NCBI GenBank assembly: GCA_964400675.1
Contig: CAYNVO010000007.1
Coordinates: forward strand, 62,001-126,000
Reading direction: 5' to 3'
Length of the DNA stretch: 64,000 nucleotides
Origin: 9FT-COMBO-48-23 sp964400675
GTDB taxonomy: Bacteria; Chloroflexota; Dehalococcoidia; GIF9; UBA5629
The translations under genes and the position numbers were made by a program. Each line of letters begins with the position of its first letter. Within the stretch, counting starts at the first letter, position 1. Shown here in pieces: positions 1 through 8,793 of this stretch. The notes under the pieces are model-generated. The model had not been told where the DNA came from and did no database searches. It saw only the letters and a list, made by a program, of their open reading frames with translations.

Positions 1-159
1 CATGTTAATACGGTACGGCGGTGGAATGACCGGGGGATATTGAAGGCGTACCGCATCGGTCCCAGGGGCGACCGCAGATTCAACAAGGATGATATCGAGG
101 TGTTTCTTGACGGAGACACCGAGTCCATCCAGGCAGCCGGGCTGGTTTTGTCCAACTGA
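1..159 (+). CDS. Helix-turn-helix (excisionase/MerR-like) DNA-binding protein, C-terminal part
   Basis: The reading frame is open from the window edge to a TGA at 157-159, giving 52 residues; the start lies outside the window. The visible part begins HVNTVRRWNDRGIL, continues with YRIGPRGDRRF and ends NKDDIEVFLDGD plus a short tail. This is the pattern of the excisionase-like/HTH_17 winged helix: the 'TVRRW..RG.L' recognition helix, a basic wing 'GDRRF', then 'DIE.FL'. Small proteins of this type bind DNA as plasmid, phage or house-keeping regulators. Its target cannot be told from here. It is followed by about 300 bp of non-coding DNA with a hairpin, so it probably ends its own transcript. 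Confidence 0.72.
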   Translation, partial: HVNTVRRWNDRGILKAYRIGPRGDRRFNKDDIEVFLDGDTESIQAAGLVLSN

Positions 160-461
160 GGCGATTGACTTGCTTGAGCGGACGTTATTTTATCGATATT
201 ACTTACCGAAAGCCTATATCTAACTAAGAGGCCGAATAGAAACGTCTCTGAATACAGCAGAAGATAAGTCCGTACCATACCATTTTCCTTCTTCTCGTCA
301 AAGGCGACATGTCAACAAAGACGTGTCGCCTTTAACTTGTACGTCTTACTTGAAGGCTGCTTAGGAATTAGTCCTAGTTTGCAGTATGACCAAACTACCG
401 CATCAAAACGTGACCTACAGGTGATTCGTAAACGAGCTACACCATATAAACTAACGTTGTA
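160..461. other. Intergenic stretch upstream of the subtilase gene
   Basis: No credible coding frame was found on either strand. The only structured element is the 12-bp hairpin listed separately at 301-332. An AT-rich TATAAA at 445-450 lies 12 bp before the subtilase ATG, but no convincing -35 hexamer sits at the right distance, so I do not call a promoter. Confidence 0.5.
301..332 (+). terminator. Strong stem-loop, probable terminator of the HTH gene
   Basis: AAGGCGACATGT (301-312) pairs with ACGTGTCGCCTT (321-332) over 12 bp with one G-U pair, around the 8-nt loop CAACAAAG. It is followed by TTTAACTTGT, a weak U-run. The position between two plus-strand genes fits an intrinsic terminator; an RNA-stabilising hairpin is the alternative. 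Confidence 0.55.
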
Positions 462-1487
462 ATGACAAGAGTAACGTTTGTATGGCTATCAGCTTTGCTT
501 CTCCTCTGCCTGGCGGCAAGTTTTCTCCCCTTTCAGGCTTTACCGGGCGGTTCCAGGGCTGCCCTGGGCACTGTGGCTGTGATTGATTACCAACCTGAGC
601 CTGCCGGCTATGAATCAGCGTCGATAGCTTCGGGGAGTGACTACTCCGGCAGGCAGTGGGCTATTCCAAAGATTATGGCGCCTCAGGCGTGGGAAATTAC
701 ATCAGGGGAGGCTGGCATTATTATTGCTGTCCTGGACACGGGAATCGATAAGGGGCATGAGGACCTGGCGGGCAAGGTGATAGCTGAAGTTAATTTTACC
801 GATAGCCCGACCACTAATGACATATATGGTCACGGTACGCATATCGCCGGCATAATTGCCGCCGCGGCGCATAACAGCGTGGGCGTTGCCGGACTGGCGC
901 CTGATTGTCGCTTGATGAATGTCAAGGTGGCTGACGACCATGGTGTATTTGATAGCTCCGCAGCGGCTAAGGGCGTTATCTGGGCAGTGGACCATGGCGC
1001 CAGTGTCGTTAATATGAGCCTGGTCAGCACTGAGCCGTCTTTTGAATTAGAGAGAGCAATTGACTATGCCTGGAGCAAAGGAGCTGTTGTGATAGCTGCG
1101 GCGGGCAACTTAATAGGCACAAAGGTGGCGTATCCGGCTTATTACTCCGACTGTATCGCTGTGGCAGCTACAGATACTAACGACTGCGTAGCTTCGTGGT
1201 CCAGTCAGGGCGGTTGGGTAGATGTAGCCGCTCCGGGTGTGCACATATATTCAACGTCGCCCGGTGGCAGATATGACAGCAAGAGCGGTACTTCGATGGC
1301 GGCAGCTTACGTATCCGGGTTGGCCGGACTGCTATTTGCGCTGGGGGGCGATACGAATAACAATGGCTTTGTCAATGACGAGGTCCGAGCGACTATTGAG
1401 AGTGGCTGTGATGAGCTTGACATCAGCCCGGTTAAATGGCGCATTAACGCTTTTAATGCGGTAAATAGAGCATTAACCTCCAAATAG
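462..1487 (+). CDS. Secreted subtilisin-like serine protease (peptidase family S8)
   Basis: 341 residues. An N-terminal hydrophobic segment (about residues 5-25) is a signal peptide or membrane anchor, and a short propeptide-like stretch follows. The subtilase catalytic triad is complete: Asp92 in LDTGID, His124 in GHGTHIAG and Ser278 in SGTSMAAAYVSG. The oxyanion Asn216 sits in AAAGN. The length is that of a single catalytic domain without C-terminal repeats. It is expected to act outside the membrane on peptides or proteins, as scavenging or processing. It is monocistronic, flanked by hairpins on both sides. The ATG at 462 has no clear ribosome-binding site; no better in-frame start keeps the signal peptide. 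Confidence 0.9.
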   Translation: MTRVTFVWLSALLLLCLAASFLPFQALPGGSRAALGTVAVIDYQPEPAGYESASIASGSDYSGRQWAIPKIMAPQAWEITSGEAGIIIAVLDTGIDKGHEDLAGKVIAEVNFTDSPTTNDIYGHGTHIAGIIAAAAHNSVGVAGLAPDCRLMNVKVADDHGVFDSSAAAKGVIWAVDHGASVVNMSLVSTEPSFELERAIDYAWSKGAVVIAAAGNLIGTKVAYPAYYSDCIAVAATDTNDCVASWSSQGGWVDVAAPGVHIYSTSPGGRYDSKSGTSMAAAYVSGLAGLLFALGGDTNNNGFVNDEVRATIESGCDELDISPVKWRINAFNAVNRALTSK

Positions 1488-1493
1488 TCAGTG

Positions 1494-1537
1494 CGAAGCA
1501 ATCTCGATTATGCCTACCACCCGGAGAGATTGCTTCG
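1494..1537. repeat. Intergenic palindromic hairpin
   Basis: CGAAGCAATCTC (1494-1505) and GAGATTGCTTCG (1526-1537) form a perfect 12-bp inverted repeat around a 20-nt loop, 6 bp after the subtilase stop. No U-run follows. The core (GATTGCTTCG) resembles dispersed intergenic palindromes common in many bacterial genomes. It may serve as a transcript end. The remaining sequence up to 1715 shows nothing recognisable. Confidence 0.5.
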
Positions 1538-1715
1538 TCGCTGGCGTTACTCCCCGAAGAAAATCATGACTATTCACCTGTTTGGTGTAGCTATGACCCT
1601 TTAGTGTCTTGCTTGTGAGAATTTAGCCAAGTTAAATAAATCACAGATGTAGCCGCGATGCTTTAGCCTCATGTCCCCGACTGGAATCCTATCCCCTGGA
1701 GTCTATCTTCTAGTC

Positions 1716-1744
1716 TTTACAATTTCACTGCCCCGGGGTATAAT
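1716..1744 (+). promoter_or_regulatory. Sigma-70-type promoter giving a leaderless mRNA
   Basis: TTTACA (1716-1721), a 17-bp spacer and a perfect TATAAT (1739-1744). The ATG of the next gene lies at 1753, where transcription from this -10 would start. No Shine-Dalgarno sequence fits between. The mRNA should therefore be leaderless or nearly so. Confidence 0.8.
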
Positions 1745-1752
1745 CTGGGGCT

Positions 1753-3234
1753 ATGCCTGACATCAATCCAGACCTGCTTGGTCTCCTGTCCAGGGTATCC
1801 TCGATTCTGACTCAGCATAACTGCCCAGCTTATGTGGTCGGCGGCTTTGTCCGTGACTGGCTGCTGGGCAGGGAGACAGCCGATATCGATATCGCCGTGG
1901 CTGGCGACGCTCTGGATATAGCCCGGAAGGTAGCGCAGGCTATTGATGGCAGGTACGTGTTACTGGATGAAGCCAACGAGATAGCCAGGGTGATTGTTGC
2001 TGATGAGCAGGTTTGGCATCTGGATTTCTCTTCTTTCTCAAGCGGTATACATAATGACCTGGCACGGCGTGATTTCACCATCGACGCCATGGCAGTGGAG
2101 CTTGAAGGTCTGGTTTCCGGTTCGCCTCAGCTTATCGACCCATTCTCCGGAAAAAGCGATTTGAAGAAGAAACTGCTGCGGGCAGTGGGCCAGCAGATTT
2201 TTGAGGAAGATGTGGCAAGGCTGCTTCGGGGTGTCAGGCTGGCTGCTGAGCTTGGCTTTAAGATTGAACCCGGGACCGAAAGTCTAATCAGGAAAGACCG
2301 CCGATTGGTTAAGCTGGTTGCAGGAGAAAGGCTGCGCGAAGAACTGGTGAGGATGCTGGCTCTGCCCGGCTCCAGTGAGATAGTGCGCTGGCTGGATAAG
2401 TTAGGCTTGCTCACCGAGATGATTCCTGAATTGGAAGAGATGAAGGGCGTGGAGCAGCCGAAGGAGCACCATTGGAATGTGTTCGACCATTCAGTGGAGG
2501 CGATGGCTGCCGCCGAATTTGTGCTCCGGCAGAGTCGCTGGAAGTATGGTAAAAGGAACCTGCTGGCAGTAACCCCGTGGTCTGAGGAGATAAGTCGGCA
2601 TTTTGATGAGGAAGTGTCCGGCGGCAGCAATCGAAGGCTGCTGATTAAGCTGGGGGCACTGCTGCATGATATCGCCAAACCGGCGACCAAGACAGTTGAT
2701 GAAACGGGGAGGACACGTTTTCTGGGGCATACCAAGCAGGGAGCAGCCATGGCGGCTGAGGTTTTGGAGCGGCTTCGGTTCAGCGGTCGGGAGATAAGAC
2801 TGGTGGAGAATCTGGTTTATCACCACCTCCGCCCCGCCCAGATGGCTAACGAAGGCTTACCTACCAGCCGGGCTATTTATCGGTATTTTCGTGATGCCGA
2901 GGGTGCTGGTATAGATATTCTGTTTCTAGCTCTGGCTGATTATCTGGCAACGCATGGGCCTGAGCTTGACATTGAGGAATGGAAGCAGCATAACCTTTTG
3001 ATTAACTATATATTGACCGAGCATGTGAAACAGGAGTCTGAAATTTTACCGGTCAAGCTGGTCGATGGCCATGATTTGATGGACGTTTTCGGCTTGAGTC
3101 CGGGACGTCTGGTCGGTGAGCTTTTGACCGGAGTGCGTGAAGCCCAGGTAGCTGGAGAGCTTAGCACCAGGGAGGAAGCAATAGAGCTGGTGCGTAAAGA
3201 TCTGGAGAAACGGCAGTGCGGCATGGCTTGCTAA
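1753..3234 (+). CDS. cca: CCA tRNA nucleotidyltransferase / poly(A) polymerase family with HD domain
   Basis: 493 residues. The N-terminal nucleotidyltransferase head carries GGFVRDWLLGR (residues 30-40) and the metal-binding DID of ADIDIAVAGDA (Asp44, Asp46), followed by RRDFTIDAMA. The probable RNA-binding neck and body come next, then an HD phosphohydrolase motif LLHDIAKPATK near residue 303. The family adds or repairs the 3' CCA of tRNA using CTP and ATP; poly(A) polymerases share the head, so the exact nucleotide specificity is inferred. The HD domain in such enzymes can remove 2',3'-cyclic phosphate. The ATG at 1753 is fixed by the promoter ending only 8 bp upstream. Confidence 0.9.
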   Translation: MPDINPDLLGLLSRVSSILTQHNCPAYVVGGFVRDWLLGRETADIDIAVAGDALDIARKVAQAIDGRYVLLDEANEIARVIVADEQVWHLDFSSFSSGIHNDLARRDFTIDAMAVELEGLVSGSPQLIDPFSGKSDLKKKLLRAVGQQIFEEDVARLLRGVRLAAELGFKIEPGTESLIRKDRRLVKLVAGERLREELVRMLALPGSSEIVRWLDKLGLLTEMIPELEEMKGVEQPKEHHWNVFDHSVEAMAAAEFVLRQSRWKYGKRNLLAVTPWSEEISRHFDEEVSGGSNRRLLIKLGALLHDIAKPATKTVDETGRTRFLGHTKQGAAMAAEVLERLRFSGREIRLVENLVYHHLRPAQMANEGLPTSRAIYRYFRDAEGAGIDILFLALADYLATHGPELDIEEWKQHNLLINYILTEHVKQESEILPVKLVDGHDLMDVFGLSPGRLVGELLTGVREAQVAGELSTREEAIELVRKDLEKRQCGMAC

Positions 3235-3293
3235 AATTGCTGGCTTGGGCTAGAATATCGCGCTGTAGGGATTTTTGAGGAGAAGGTACTGAA

Positions 3294-4628
3294 TTGAAAA
3301 GAGGAAACACCCCGCTGCTAATTTTCATACTGGTTATTTTCGCCTTTTGTGTATGGGTTATATTGCCGGGTAACGGTATATTTGGCAGAGACGAGTTTAA
3401 GCTGGGGCTTGACCTCAAGGGAGGCAGCCATCTGGTTTACAGTATTGATTTGACCAAGAAGGACCCGGCGCAGACTGATGCCGATGTTATCGAGAGCGTG
3501 AAACTGAAAATCGAGCGGCGCGTTAATGCCTACGGCGTGACCGAGCCTATAGTACAGACAATTCGGAACGAGCGAGGCAGCTTTGTTCTCGTCCAGCTCC
3601 CCGGAGTCAAGGATATCGATGAGGCGATTAAGCTTATCGGTCAGACGGCAGAGCTTGATTTCAGGGAAATCGTGCTGGATGCCGACGGCAAGCCGGTACT
3701 TGATGAGGAGGGCAAAGAGCAATGGGTTGTTGCCAAGGCTAAAGGTAGCGATGGTCAGGAAAGAGAACTTAGCGGCAAGTATCTAAAGCCGAATGCCCAG
3801 GTGACTTTAACGCCACAGACCAATGAGCCTGAGGTGGCTTTCGAGTGGAATACAGAAGGCGCCATTCTTTTTGAGCAGATTACCCAGCGAAACTTACAGA
3901 AGCCTCTGGGTATATTCTTAGATGATAAGCTCGTTTCGGCACCGACGGTGCAAGCCGTAATTAAGGAGAAAGGGGTTATTACCGGAGTGAATCTGGATGA
4001 AGCCAGGACACTGGCTATACAACTTAACTCAGGCTCTCTGGATGTGCCCCTGACTGTAGTTGAGCGCAGGGATATCGGGGCTACCCTGGGTGAGGATTCT
4101 CTGAGTAAAAGCCTGATGGCGGGAATTATCGGGGCAGCCATGGTAATTATCTTTATGATTGCCTACTATCGTTTCTCCGGTTTCGTGGCTTGCCTGGCGC
4201 TGCTGGTCTTCGTAGCATTGAACCTGGCTGTTTTTAAGCTGTTGCCTATCGTTTTGACGCTCCCGGGCATCGCCGGCTTTGTTGTGTCCATAGGTATGGG
4301 AGTAGATGGTAACGTTCTTGTTGCGGAGCGTTTGAAAGAGGAACTGAGACGCGGGCGTACTCTGGGTGCGGCGGTGGAGGAGGGCTTCCGCCAGTCCTGG
4401 TCGGCTATTTTTGATGCCAATATAACCGTCTTTATCGCCTGTATAGTCCTTTACTGGCTGGGAAATACCTTCGGCAATTTCCTGGTCATCGGTTTTGCCA
4501 CCACTCTGTTCATCGGCACGCTTTTGAGCATGTTTACACAGGTTACTGTTACCAGGACTTTTATGCGCACATTTGTAGGGCTTGGCGTGACGAAAAGTCC
4601 GGGCGCTTACGGAGTATTGAAACAATGA
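3294..4628 (+). CDS. secD: Protein-export membrane protein SecD
   Basis: 444 residues. There is one N-terminal membrane span, a periplasmic P1 region opening with the family motif GLDLKGGSHLVYSIDL, and a C-terminal block of about five membrane spans (residues about 270-430). SecD and SecF associate with SecYEG and use the proton motive force to pull pre-proteins across the membrane. The start is TTG at 3294, placed by the ribosome-binding site GAGGAGAAGG just upstream. It overlaps secF through ATGA, showing translational coupling. The length is short compared with enterobacterial SecD but usual for Gram-positive-like and Chloroflexota proteins. Confidence 0.95.
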   Translation: MKRGNTPLLIFILVIFAFCVWVILPGNGIFGRDEFKLGLDLKGGSHLVYSIDLTKKDPAQTDADVIESVKLKIERRVNAYGVTEPIVQTIRNERGSFVLVQLPGVKDIDEAIKLIGQTAELDFREIVLDADGKPVLDEEGKEQWVVAKAKGSDGQERELSGKYLKPNAQVTLTPQTNEPEVAFEWNTEGAILFEQITQRNLQKPLGIFLDDKLVSAPTVQAVIKEKGVITGVNLDEARTLAIQLNSGSLDVPLTVVERRDIGATLGEDSLSKSLMAGIIGAAMVIIFMIAYYRFSGFVACLALLVFVALNLAVFKLLPIVLTLPGIAGFVVSIGMGVDGNVLVAERLKEELRRGRTLGAAVEEGFRQSWSAIFDANITVFIACIVLYWLGNTFGNFLVIGFATTLFIGTLLSMFTQVTVTRTFMRTFVGLGVTKSPGAYGVLKQ

Positions 4629-5545
4629 TTGACTTAGTTGGTAAAAGGCTCTGGTTTTTCCTTATATCGGCAATAATAGTAATTCCAGGCATAATCTCAC
4701 TGGCTGTTTTCGGGCTCAAGCCGGGGGTGGACTTCAGCAGCGGCACCGCTATGACTCTGAGTTTTGATAGGGAAGTAGAGCTAATCCAGTTACGGCAGGA
4801 ATTGGCCGACCTGGGTTATGATATGGCTGTTGTTCAGCCTGCCGGCGGAGGAGATTTCTTTGTTCGTCTACCTGAAATATCTCCTGAGGAGACCACCAAG
4901 CTAAAGGAAGGTTTAGGGGCGGGATTAGATACCGAACTTACAGTTAGCAGCCTTTACAGCGTTTCACCGACCGTAGCTGAAGGGACGGTGCGAAATACTA
5001 TTATAGCTGTTGTGGTAGCTTCTATCGGCATCTTACTTTATATTTCCTGGGCATTCCGCAAGATGCCCAAGCCGTTCCGCTGGGGAACCTGCGCCGTTAT
5101 TGCCCTGGCGCATGATTTGGTGGTGGTCATCGCTGTCTTCTCCATTTTAGGCTGGGTGGCTGGTGTGGAAATAGATGCCTTGTTTGTTACCGGCGTGTTA
5201 GCGGTCGTCGGCGTCAGTGTTAATAACATTGTGGTTGTCTTCGACCGCATTAGGGAGAATTTGAAGCGGGGGGTGAGCCGTGACTTCGAGGTGATAGCAA
5301 ATTATGGTATTGTCGAGTCCATGGGGCGCTCTCTAAATACGGGTCTGGCTACTCTCTTCGTCATAGTAGCGCTTTATCTGCTTGGTGGGACAACCACCCA
5401 TAATCTGGTACTGGCGCTTCTCATCGGTATAGCTACCGGAATCTATTCTTCGCTGTGCATCGCCGGACAGCTTTTAGTGGTCTGGGATAAGGGTACATGG
5501 GGTAGACTATCTTCACCGCGCAAGCAAGTCGAGACTTCTGCCTGA
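4625..5545 (+). CDS. secF: Protein-export membrane protein SecF
   Basis: 306 residues with an N-terminal membrane span, the SecF motif PGVDFSSGTAMTLSF, and five C-terminal spans including the conserved DLVVVIAVFSILGW and VSVNNIVVVFDRIREN segments. It forms a heterodimer with SecD in the accessory complex of the Sec translocon. The ATG at 4625 overlaps the secD stop (ATGA), so the two subunits are translated together. Both are separate genes, not the fused SecDF of some Bacilli. Confidence 0.95.
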   Translation: MIDLVGKRLWFFLISAIIVIPGIISLAVFGLKPGVDFSSGTAMTLSFDREVELIQLRQELADLGYDMAVVQPAGGGDFFVRLPEISPEETTKLKEGLGAGLDTELTVSSLYSVSPTVAEGTVRNTIIAVVVASIGILLYISWAFRKMPKPFRWGTCAVIALAHDLVVVIAVFSILGWVAGVEIDALFVTGVLAVVGVSVNNIVVVFDRIRENLKRGVSRDFEVIANYGIVESMGRSLNTGLATLFVIVALYLLGGTTTHNLVLALLIGIATGIYSSLCIAGQLLVVWDKGTWGRLSSPRKQVETSA

Positions 5546-5599
5546 CTTAGCGGCAAACCTTTGAGATAGGTTAGATTTTACTTGGACTACCGACTGAGC

Positions 5600-6631
5600 T
5601 TACAAGTCGTGCATGTCCTTTAACATTCTGATGAAGTTATCGAAGTTTACTGGCTTTGTTTTTCCCTCTTGTTTGCCCAGAGGGTCGGAGATTTGGCGGT
5701 TTCCTTGTAGAATATCAAGCGTGGCACCTACGGATAGAGCCAGAGCCTCAAGATGATACCCGCCTTCAAGGGTGAACACCATACGTCCTTGACATAACAT
5801 ATCAGCCAGAGTCTTTGTGATTTCTACCAGGCGGGCGAAACCTGAGACACTTACCTGCATCAGAGCCAGGTTGTCAGCCCAGTGAGCATCATAGCCAGCG
5901 GAGACAAGAATTAGTTGGGGCTCAAAGCGCTTGGCTATCGGTGCCAGTATATCTTCGAACACTGCCTGATATTCGTCATCTCCCCAGCCTGCCAGAAGGG
6001 GGACGTTAACGGTAAAGCCTTCGCCGTCTCTGGCTCCGGTCTCATCTATGCTGCCGGTTCCCGGATAAAACGGGTATTGGTGGGTGGAGAAATAGAGGAC
6101 GTGCGGGTCGGCATAGAAAGTGTCCTGTGTGCCGTTACCGTGGTGAACATCGAAATCTATGATAAGTATTCTCTGGGTTTCGAAGTTAGACATGGCGTAT
6201 TTGGCAGCTATGGCTATGTTGTTGAACAGGCAGAAGCCCATAGCTTGCCAGCACGTGGCATGGTGCCCCGGTGGTCTTACCAGTGCAAAAGCGCTATTGA
6301 CCTGCCTGCTCATCACTGTGTCAACCGCTGTCAGAACACCGCCGGCAGCATAGATAGCCGCATTGTATGAACCGGGTGACGTCACAGTGTCCGGGTCAAG
6401 CCAGCCGCCGCCTCTCTCCGATTGTTTCTGGATTCTGGAGATGTATTCGGGGGCGTGCACTGCAGCCAATTCATCAATTGTTGCGGCTCGGGGTGATAGT
6501 AAGACGAGTTTGTCCTTCAGATTGTTCTCCTCGAGATGTGACATGATGGCTATCAGTCTCTGGGCATTCTCGACATGCGTACCGGTATCGTGTTCCAGAT
6601 ATACCGGGTCATAAATCAATGCTACGCTCAT
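5600..6631 (-). CDS. Histone-deacetylase superfamily protein (AcuC-like)
   Basis: 343 residues. The zinc-amidohydrolase fold signature is complete: RPPGHHA (His123-His124), IDFDVHHGNGTQD (Asp159, Asp161, His163) and SAGYDAHWADNLA (Asp248). Family members hydrolyse acetyl-lysine, acetylpolyamines or related amides. AcuC members deacetylate and thereby activate acetyl-CoA synthetase. An acetyl-CoA synthetase gene lies at 37.2 kb of this window, so a role in acetate metabolism is possible but not shown by linkage. Transcribed away from the cation-efflux gene at 6825. Confidence 0.88.
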   Translation of the reverse strand: MSVALIYDPVYLEHDTGTHVENAQRLIAIMSHLEENNLKDKLVLLSPRAATIDELAAVHAPEYISRIQKQSERGGGWLDPDTVTSPGSYNAAIYAAGGVLTAVDTVMSRQVNSAFALVRPPGHHATCWQAMGFCLFNNIAIAAKYAMSNFETQRILIIDFDVHHGNGTQDTFYADPHVLYFSTHQYPFYPGTGSIDETGARDGEGFTVNVPLLAGWGDDEYQAVFEDILAPIAKRFEPQLILVSAGYDAHWADNLALMQVSVSGFARLVEITKTLADMLCQGRMVFTLEGGYHLEALALSVGATLDILQGNRQISDPLGKQEGKTKPVNFDNFIRMLKDMHDL

Positions 6632-6723
6632 TTTGGCTTTTTACCTTGAAAGTTGGTCAGGGCAATCTTATGAAAAACGGTGTCCCTATGATATCAAAGC
6701 CGGGTCTGGTGAGCAATATATAT

Positions 6724-6751
6724 TTGATGACTCATATACCATTTGTACGAT
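6724..6751 (+). promoter_or_regulatory. Possible promoter of the cation-efflux gene
   Basis: TTGATG (6724-6729), a 16-bp spacer and TACGAT (6746-6751), about 70 bp before the chosen ATG at 6825. It supports starting the CDF protein at 6825 and not at the upstream in-frame TTG at 6633. Confidence 0.4.
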
Positions 6752-6824
6752 AGACTTGTTTTGCCAGGGTGCAGGTGGTAAACTCGAAGCTCGAAAAAGT
6801 AATCACGGCAAGGGAAAGCAACTT

Positions 6825-7733
6825 ATGTTTTCAACTGAAAGAGGAGCTGCCAACCTTTTAATCGGGGTCGTTGTCGGCCTCATGCTGCTTAAGGTGATTG
6901 CTGGCTGGATTAGCGGCAGCATCAGCGTGTTTGCCCAGGTGGCGGATAGCTTCCTTGACCTTTTTGCTGGGCTGGTCACCTTTTTTGCCGTTCGTATTGC
7001 CACCAAGCCGGCTGATGAGGAACATCCATTTGGACATGGCAAGGTGGAAGATATGGCCGGTGTGGTTCAGGGTGTGCTTATTTTTATTGCCGCTGGAGTG
7101 ATAATCTACTCATCAGTCGGACGTATAATACATAGGACTACCATAGAGATGGCTGAGGCAGGAATTGTGGCCATGGCGGTCTCCATGGTAGCCAGCATTT
7201 TGCTTTCGCGGCACTTGTTAAAAGTATCCCGAGCTACCGACTCGGTGGTACTGGAGGCGAATGCTCGCAATATAACTGGTGATATCTACTCGACCGCAGC
7301 GGTGCTTATTGGACTGCTTGTGGCGCGTCTTACAGGACTCAGTATTCTTGACCCGATAATGGCTATTGGTATGGCAATTTATATTGCAAAAATAGCCTAT
7401 GATACATTAGGTAAACCGCTTCTTGGATTGGTGGATGCCAGCATTCCGCGTTCTGAACAAGCGGTGATAGAAGCTTGCATCGATGAGCAAGGCAGTCAGA
7501 TAGTTGGTTTCCATCAATTGCGCACTCGCCGTTCTGGGAACCAGCGATATGTAGATCTCCATCTGGTAATGGCTAAGGACATCAGTCTGGAGCAGGCGCA
7601 TCGGGTATGCGATTTGTTAGAGCATCATATCCAGGCAAGATTGCCCCGAACCAGTGTTACAATTCATGTTGAGCCCTGTGACGGCAAATGTAAGCAATGC
7701 CCTATAAATTCCTCTGCCTGCCAGACCAAGTAG
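6825..7733 (+). CDS. Cation diffusion facilitator family metal transporter
   Basis: 302 residues from ATG 6825, chosen because AAGGGA stands at a proper distance and the longer in-frame extension to 6633 looks non-coding. There are about six membrane spans in the first 200 residues. CDF metal-site motifs are visible: the span-2 motif ADSFLDLFAGL, HPFGHGKVEDM after it, and a span-5 TGDIYSTAA segment. A cytoplasmic ferredoxin-like domain ends in VTIHVEPCD. The protein exports divalent metals (Zn, Fe, Mn, Co or Ni) in exchange for protons; the metal cannot be told from the motifs. The last residues carry a Cys-rich tail, CDGKCKQCPINSSAC, that could bind metal. Confidence 0.9.
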   Translation: MFSTERGAANLLIGVVVGLMLLKVIAGWISGSISVFAQVADSFLDLFAGLVTFFAVRIATKPADEEHPFGHGKVEDMAGVVQGVLIFIAAGVIIYSSVGRIIHRTTIEMAEAGIVAMAVSMVASILLSRHLLKVSRATDSVVLEANARNITGDIYSTAAVLIGLLVARLTGLSILDPIMAIGMAIYIAKIAYDTLGKPLLGLVDASIPRSEQAVIEACIDEQGSQIVGFHQLRTRRSGNQRYVDLHLVMAKDISLEQAHRVCDLLEHHIQARLPRTSVTIHVEPCDGKCKQCPINSSACQTK

Positions 7734-7794
7734 AAGGCTCTCACGGTTGTTAAGCTTAGATTTTTTGAATTTTTTTGTACTCATGCCAAACCTC

Positions 7795-7840
7795 TTGTAT
7801 TCAGTAGCAGAAATAGAATATAATACCTAGTACTACTAGG
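7795..7840 (+). promoter_or_regulatory. Promoter with palindromic operator upstream of the DegV gene
   Basis: TTGTAT (7795-7800), an 18-bp spacer and TATAAT (7819-7824). One base after the -10 begins the perfect palindrome CCTAGTACTACTAGG (7826-7840), which covers the expected transcription start. A repressor bound there would block initiation. The regulator is unknown. Confidence 0.65.
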
Positions 7841-7891
7841 CATCTGGCAAAGGCCTGAAGCAGGAAACGGACTGAAGTAAAGGAGGAAGCT

Positions 7892-8725
7892 GTGGTTAAA
7901 CTTGTTACTGATAGCGTGGCTGACCTGCCACCCGAGGTGGTTAAAGAGCTGGAAATCACCGTAATCCCTTTGCATGTTCACTTCGGACAGGAGACATATA
8001 GAGACAGGGTTGACTTAGGTTCTGATGACTTTTACCAGAAACTGGAGCATAGTTCTGTTTTCCCCTCTACCTCTGCCCCTGGTCCTGGTCTTTTTGCTGA
8101 AGTCTTTGACGGTCTGGCTACTAAATGTAACCAAATTATGGGTGTATTTTTGTCCCGTAAGTTGAGTGCCACTTATGATTCAGCGGTACAGGGCATAAAG
8201 CTAATGAAGAGAAAGTGCCAGGTGGAAATTGTCGATTCCACATTGGCTATAATGGGGCAGGGGCTGTTGGTTATGGAAGCAGCCAAGAAGGCTCTGTCTG
8301 GAGCCAACCTTAGTGAACTAGTCGACATGGTGTCAAAAAACATCCCCCGCGTACATAGCAGAATTACGCTTGATACTCTGGAGTATCTGGCCAGGGGTGG
8401 GCGCATCGGCAAGGTACAGGCTTTAATGGGGTCGATGCTCAGGATGAACCCTATACTTGGTATAAAAGACGGTGTGGCTTCCCCTTTTGCCCGGGTGCGC
8501 TCAAGGGCTAAGGCTACGGATTGGCTCTGTGATTTCGCATCAAAGTTTGAAAAAGTAAAGGCATTAGCTGTGGAGTATGGCACCAATATTGCGGAAGCTA
8601 AGGCGTTAGCCGAGCGTATCTCCTCTGTATTTCCAAAAGTACCAATCTATCTATCGAATGTCAGTCCGGTTATCGGCACGCATACAGGGCCCAATGTTCT
8701 ATCAATAACTGTCATGGAGGAGTAG
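7892..8725 (+). CDS. DegV family protein (fatty-acid-binding fold)
   Basis: 277 residues. The N-terminus VKLVTDSVADLP and the later PSTSAPGPG, DSTLAIMGQGL, LEYLARGGRIGK and GTHTGPNVL segments are the DegV signature. Family proteins bind a fatty acid and, as FakB, present it to the kinase FakA. No fakA homologue is visible nearby. The start is GTG at 7892, preceded by AAAGGAGGAAG. It is a single-gene unit behind the palindrome-controlled promoter. Confidence 0.9.
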   Translation: MVKLVTDSVADLPPEVVKELEITVIPLHVHFGQETYRDRVDLGSDDFYQKLEHSSVFPSTSAPGPGLFAEVFDGLATKCNQIMGVFLSRKLSATYDSAVQGIKLMKRKCQVEIVDSTLAIMGQGLLVMEAAKKALSGANLSELVDMVSKNIPRVHSRITLDTLEYLARGGRIGKVQALMGSMLRMNPILGIKDGVASPFARVRSRAKATDWLCDFASKFEKVKALAVEYGTNIAEAKALAERISSVFPKVPIYLSNVSPVIGTHTGPNVLSITVMEE

Positions 8726-8793
8726 CAAATTTACAGTGCAAAGTGATAGTTATGCTACGTAATTTGTGGGTATGACCTGTTGGGGTAGTACAA

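Noticed and set aside
2127..2750. 207-residue minus-strand frame within cca
   Set aside because: Shadow of the cca gene: Ser/Pro/Arg-rich with no domain, and the plus strand encodes all expected motifs.
6633..6824. N-terminal extension of the cation-efflux protein
   Set aside because: The TTG start has no ribosome-binding site, the added 64 residues are not membrane-like or conserved, and a promoter-like pair lies inside the extension.
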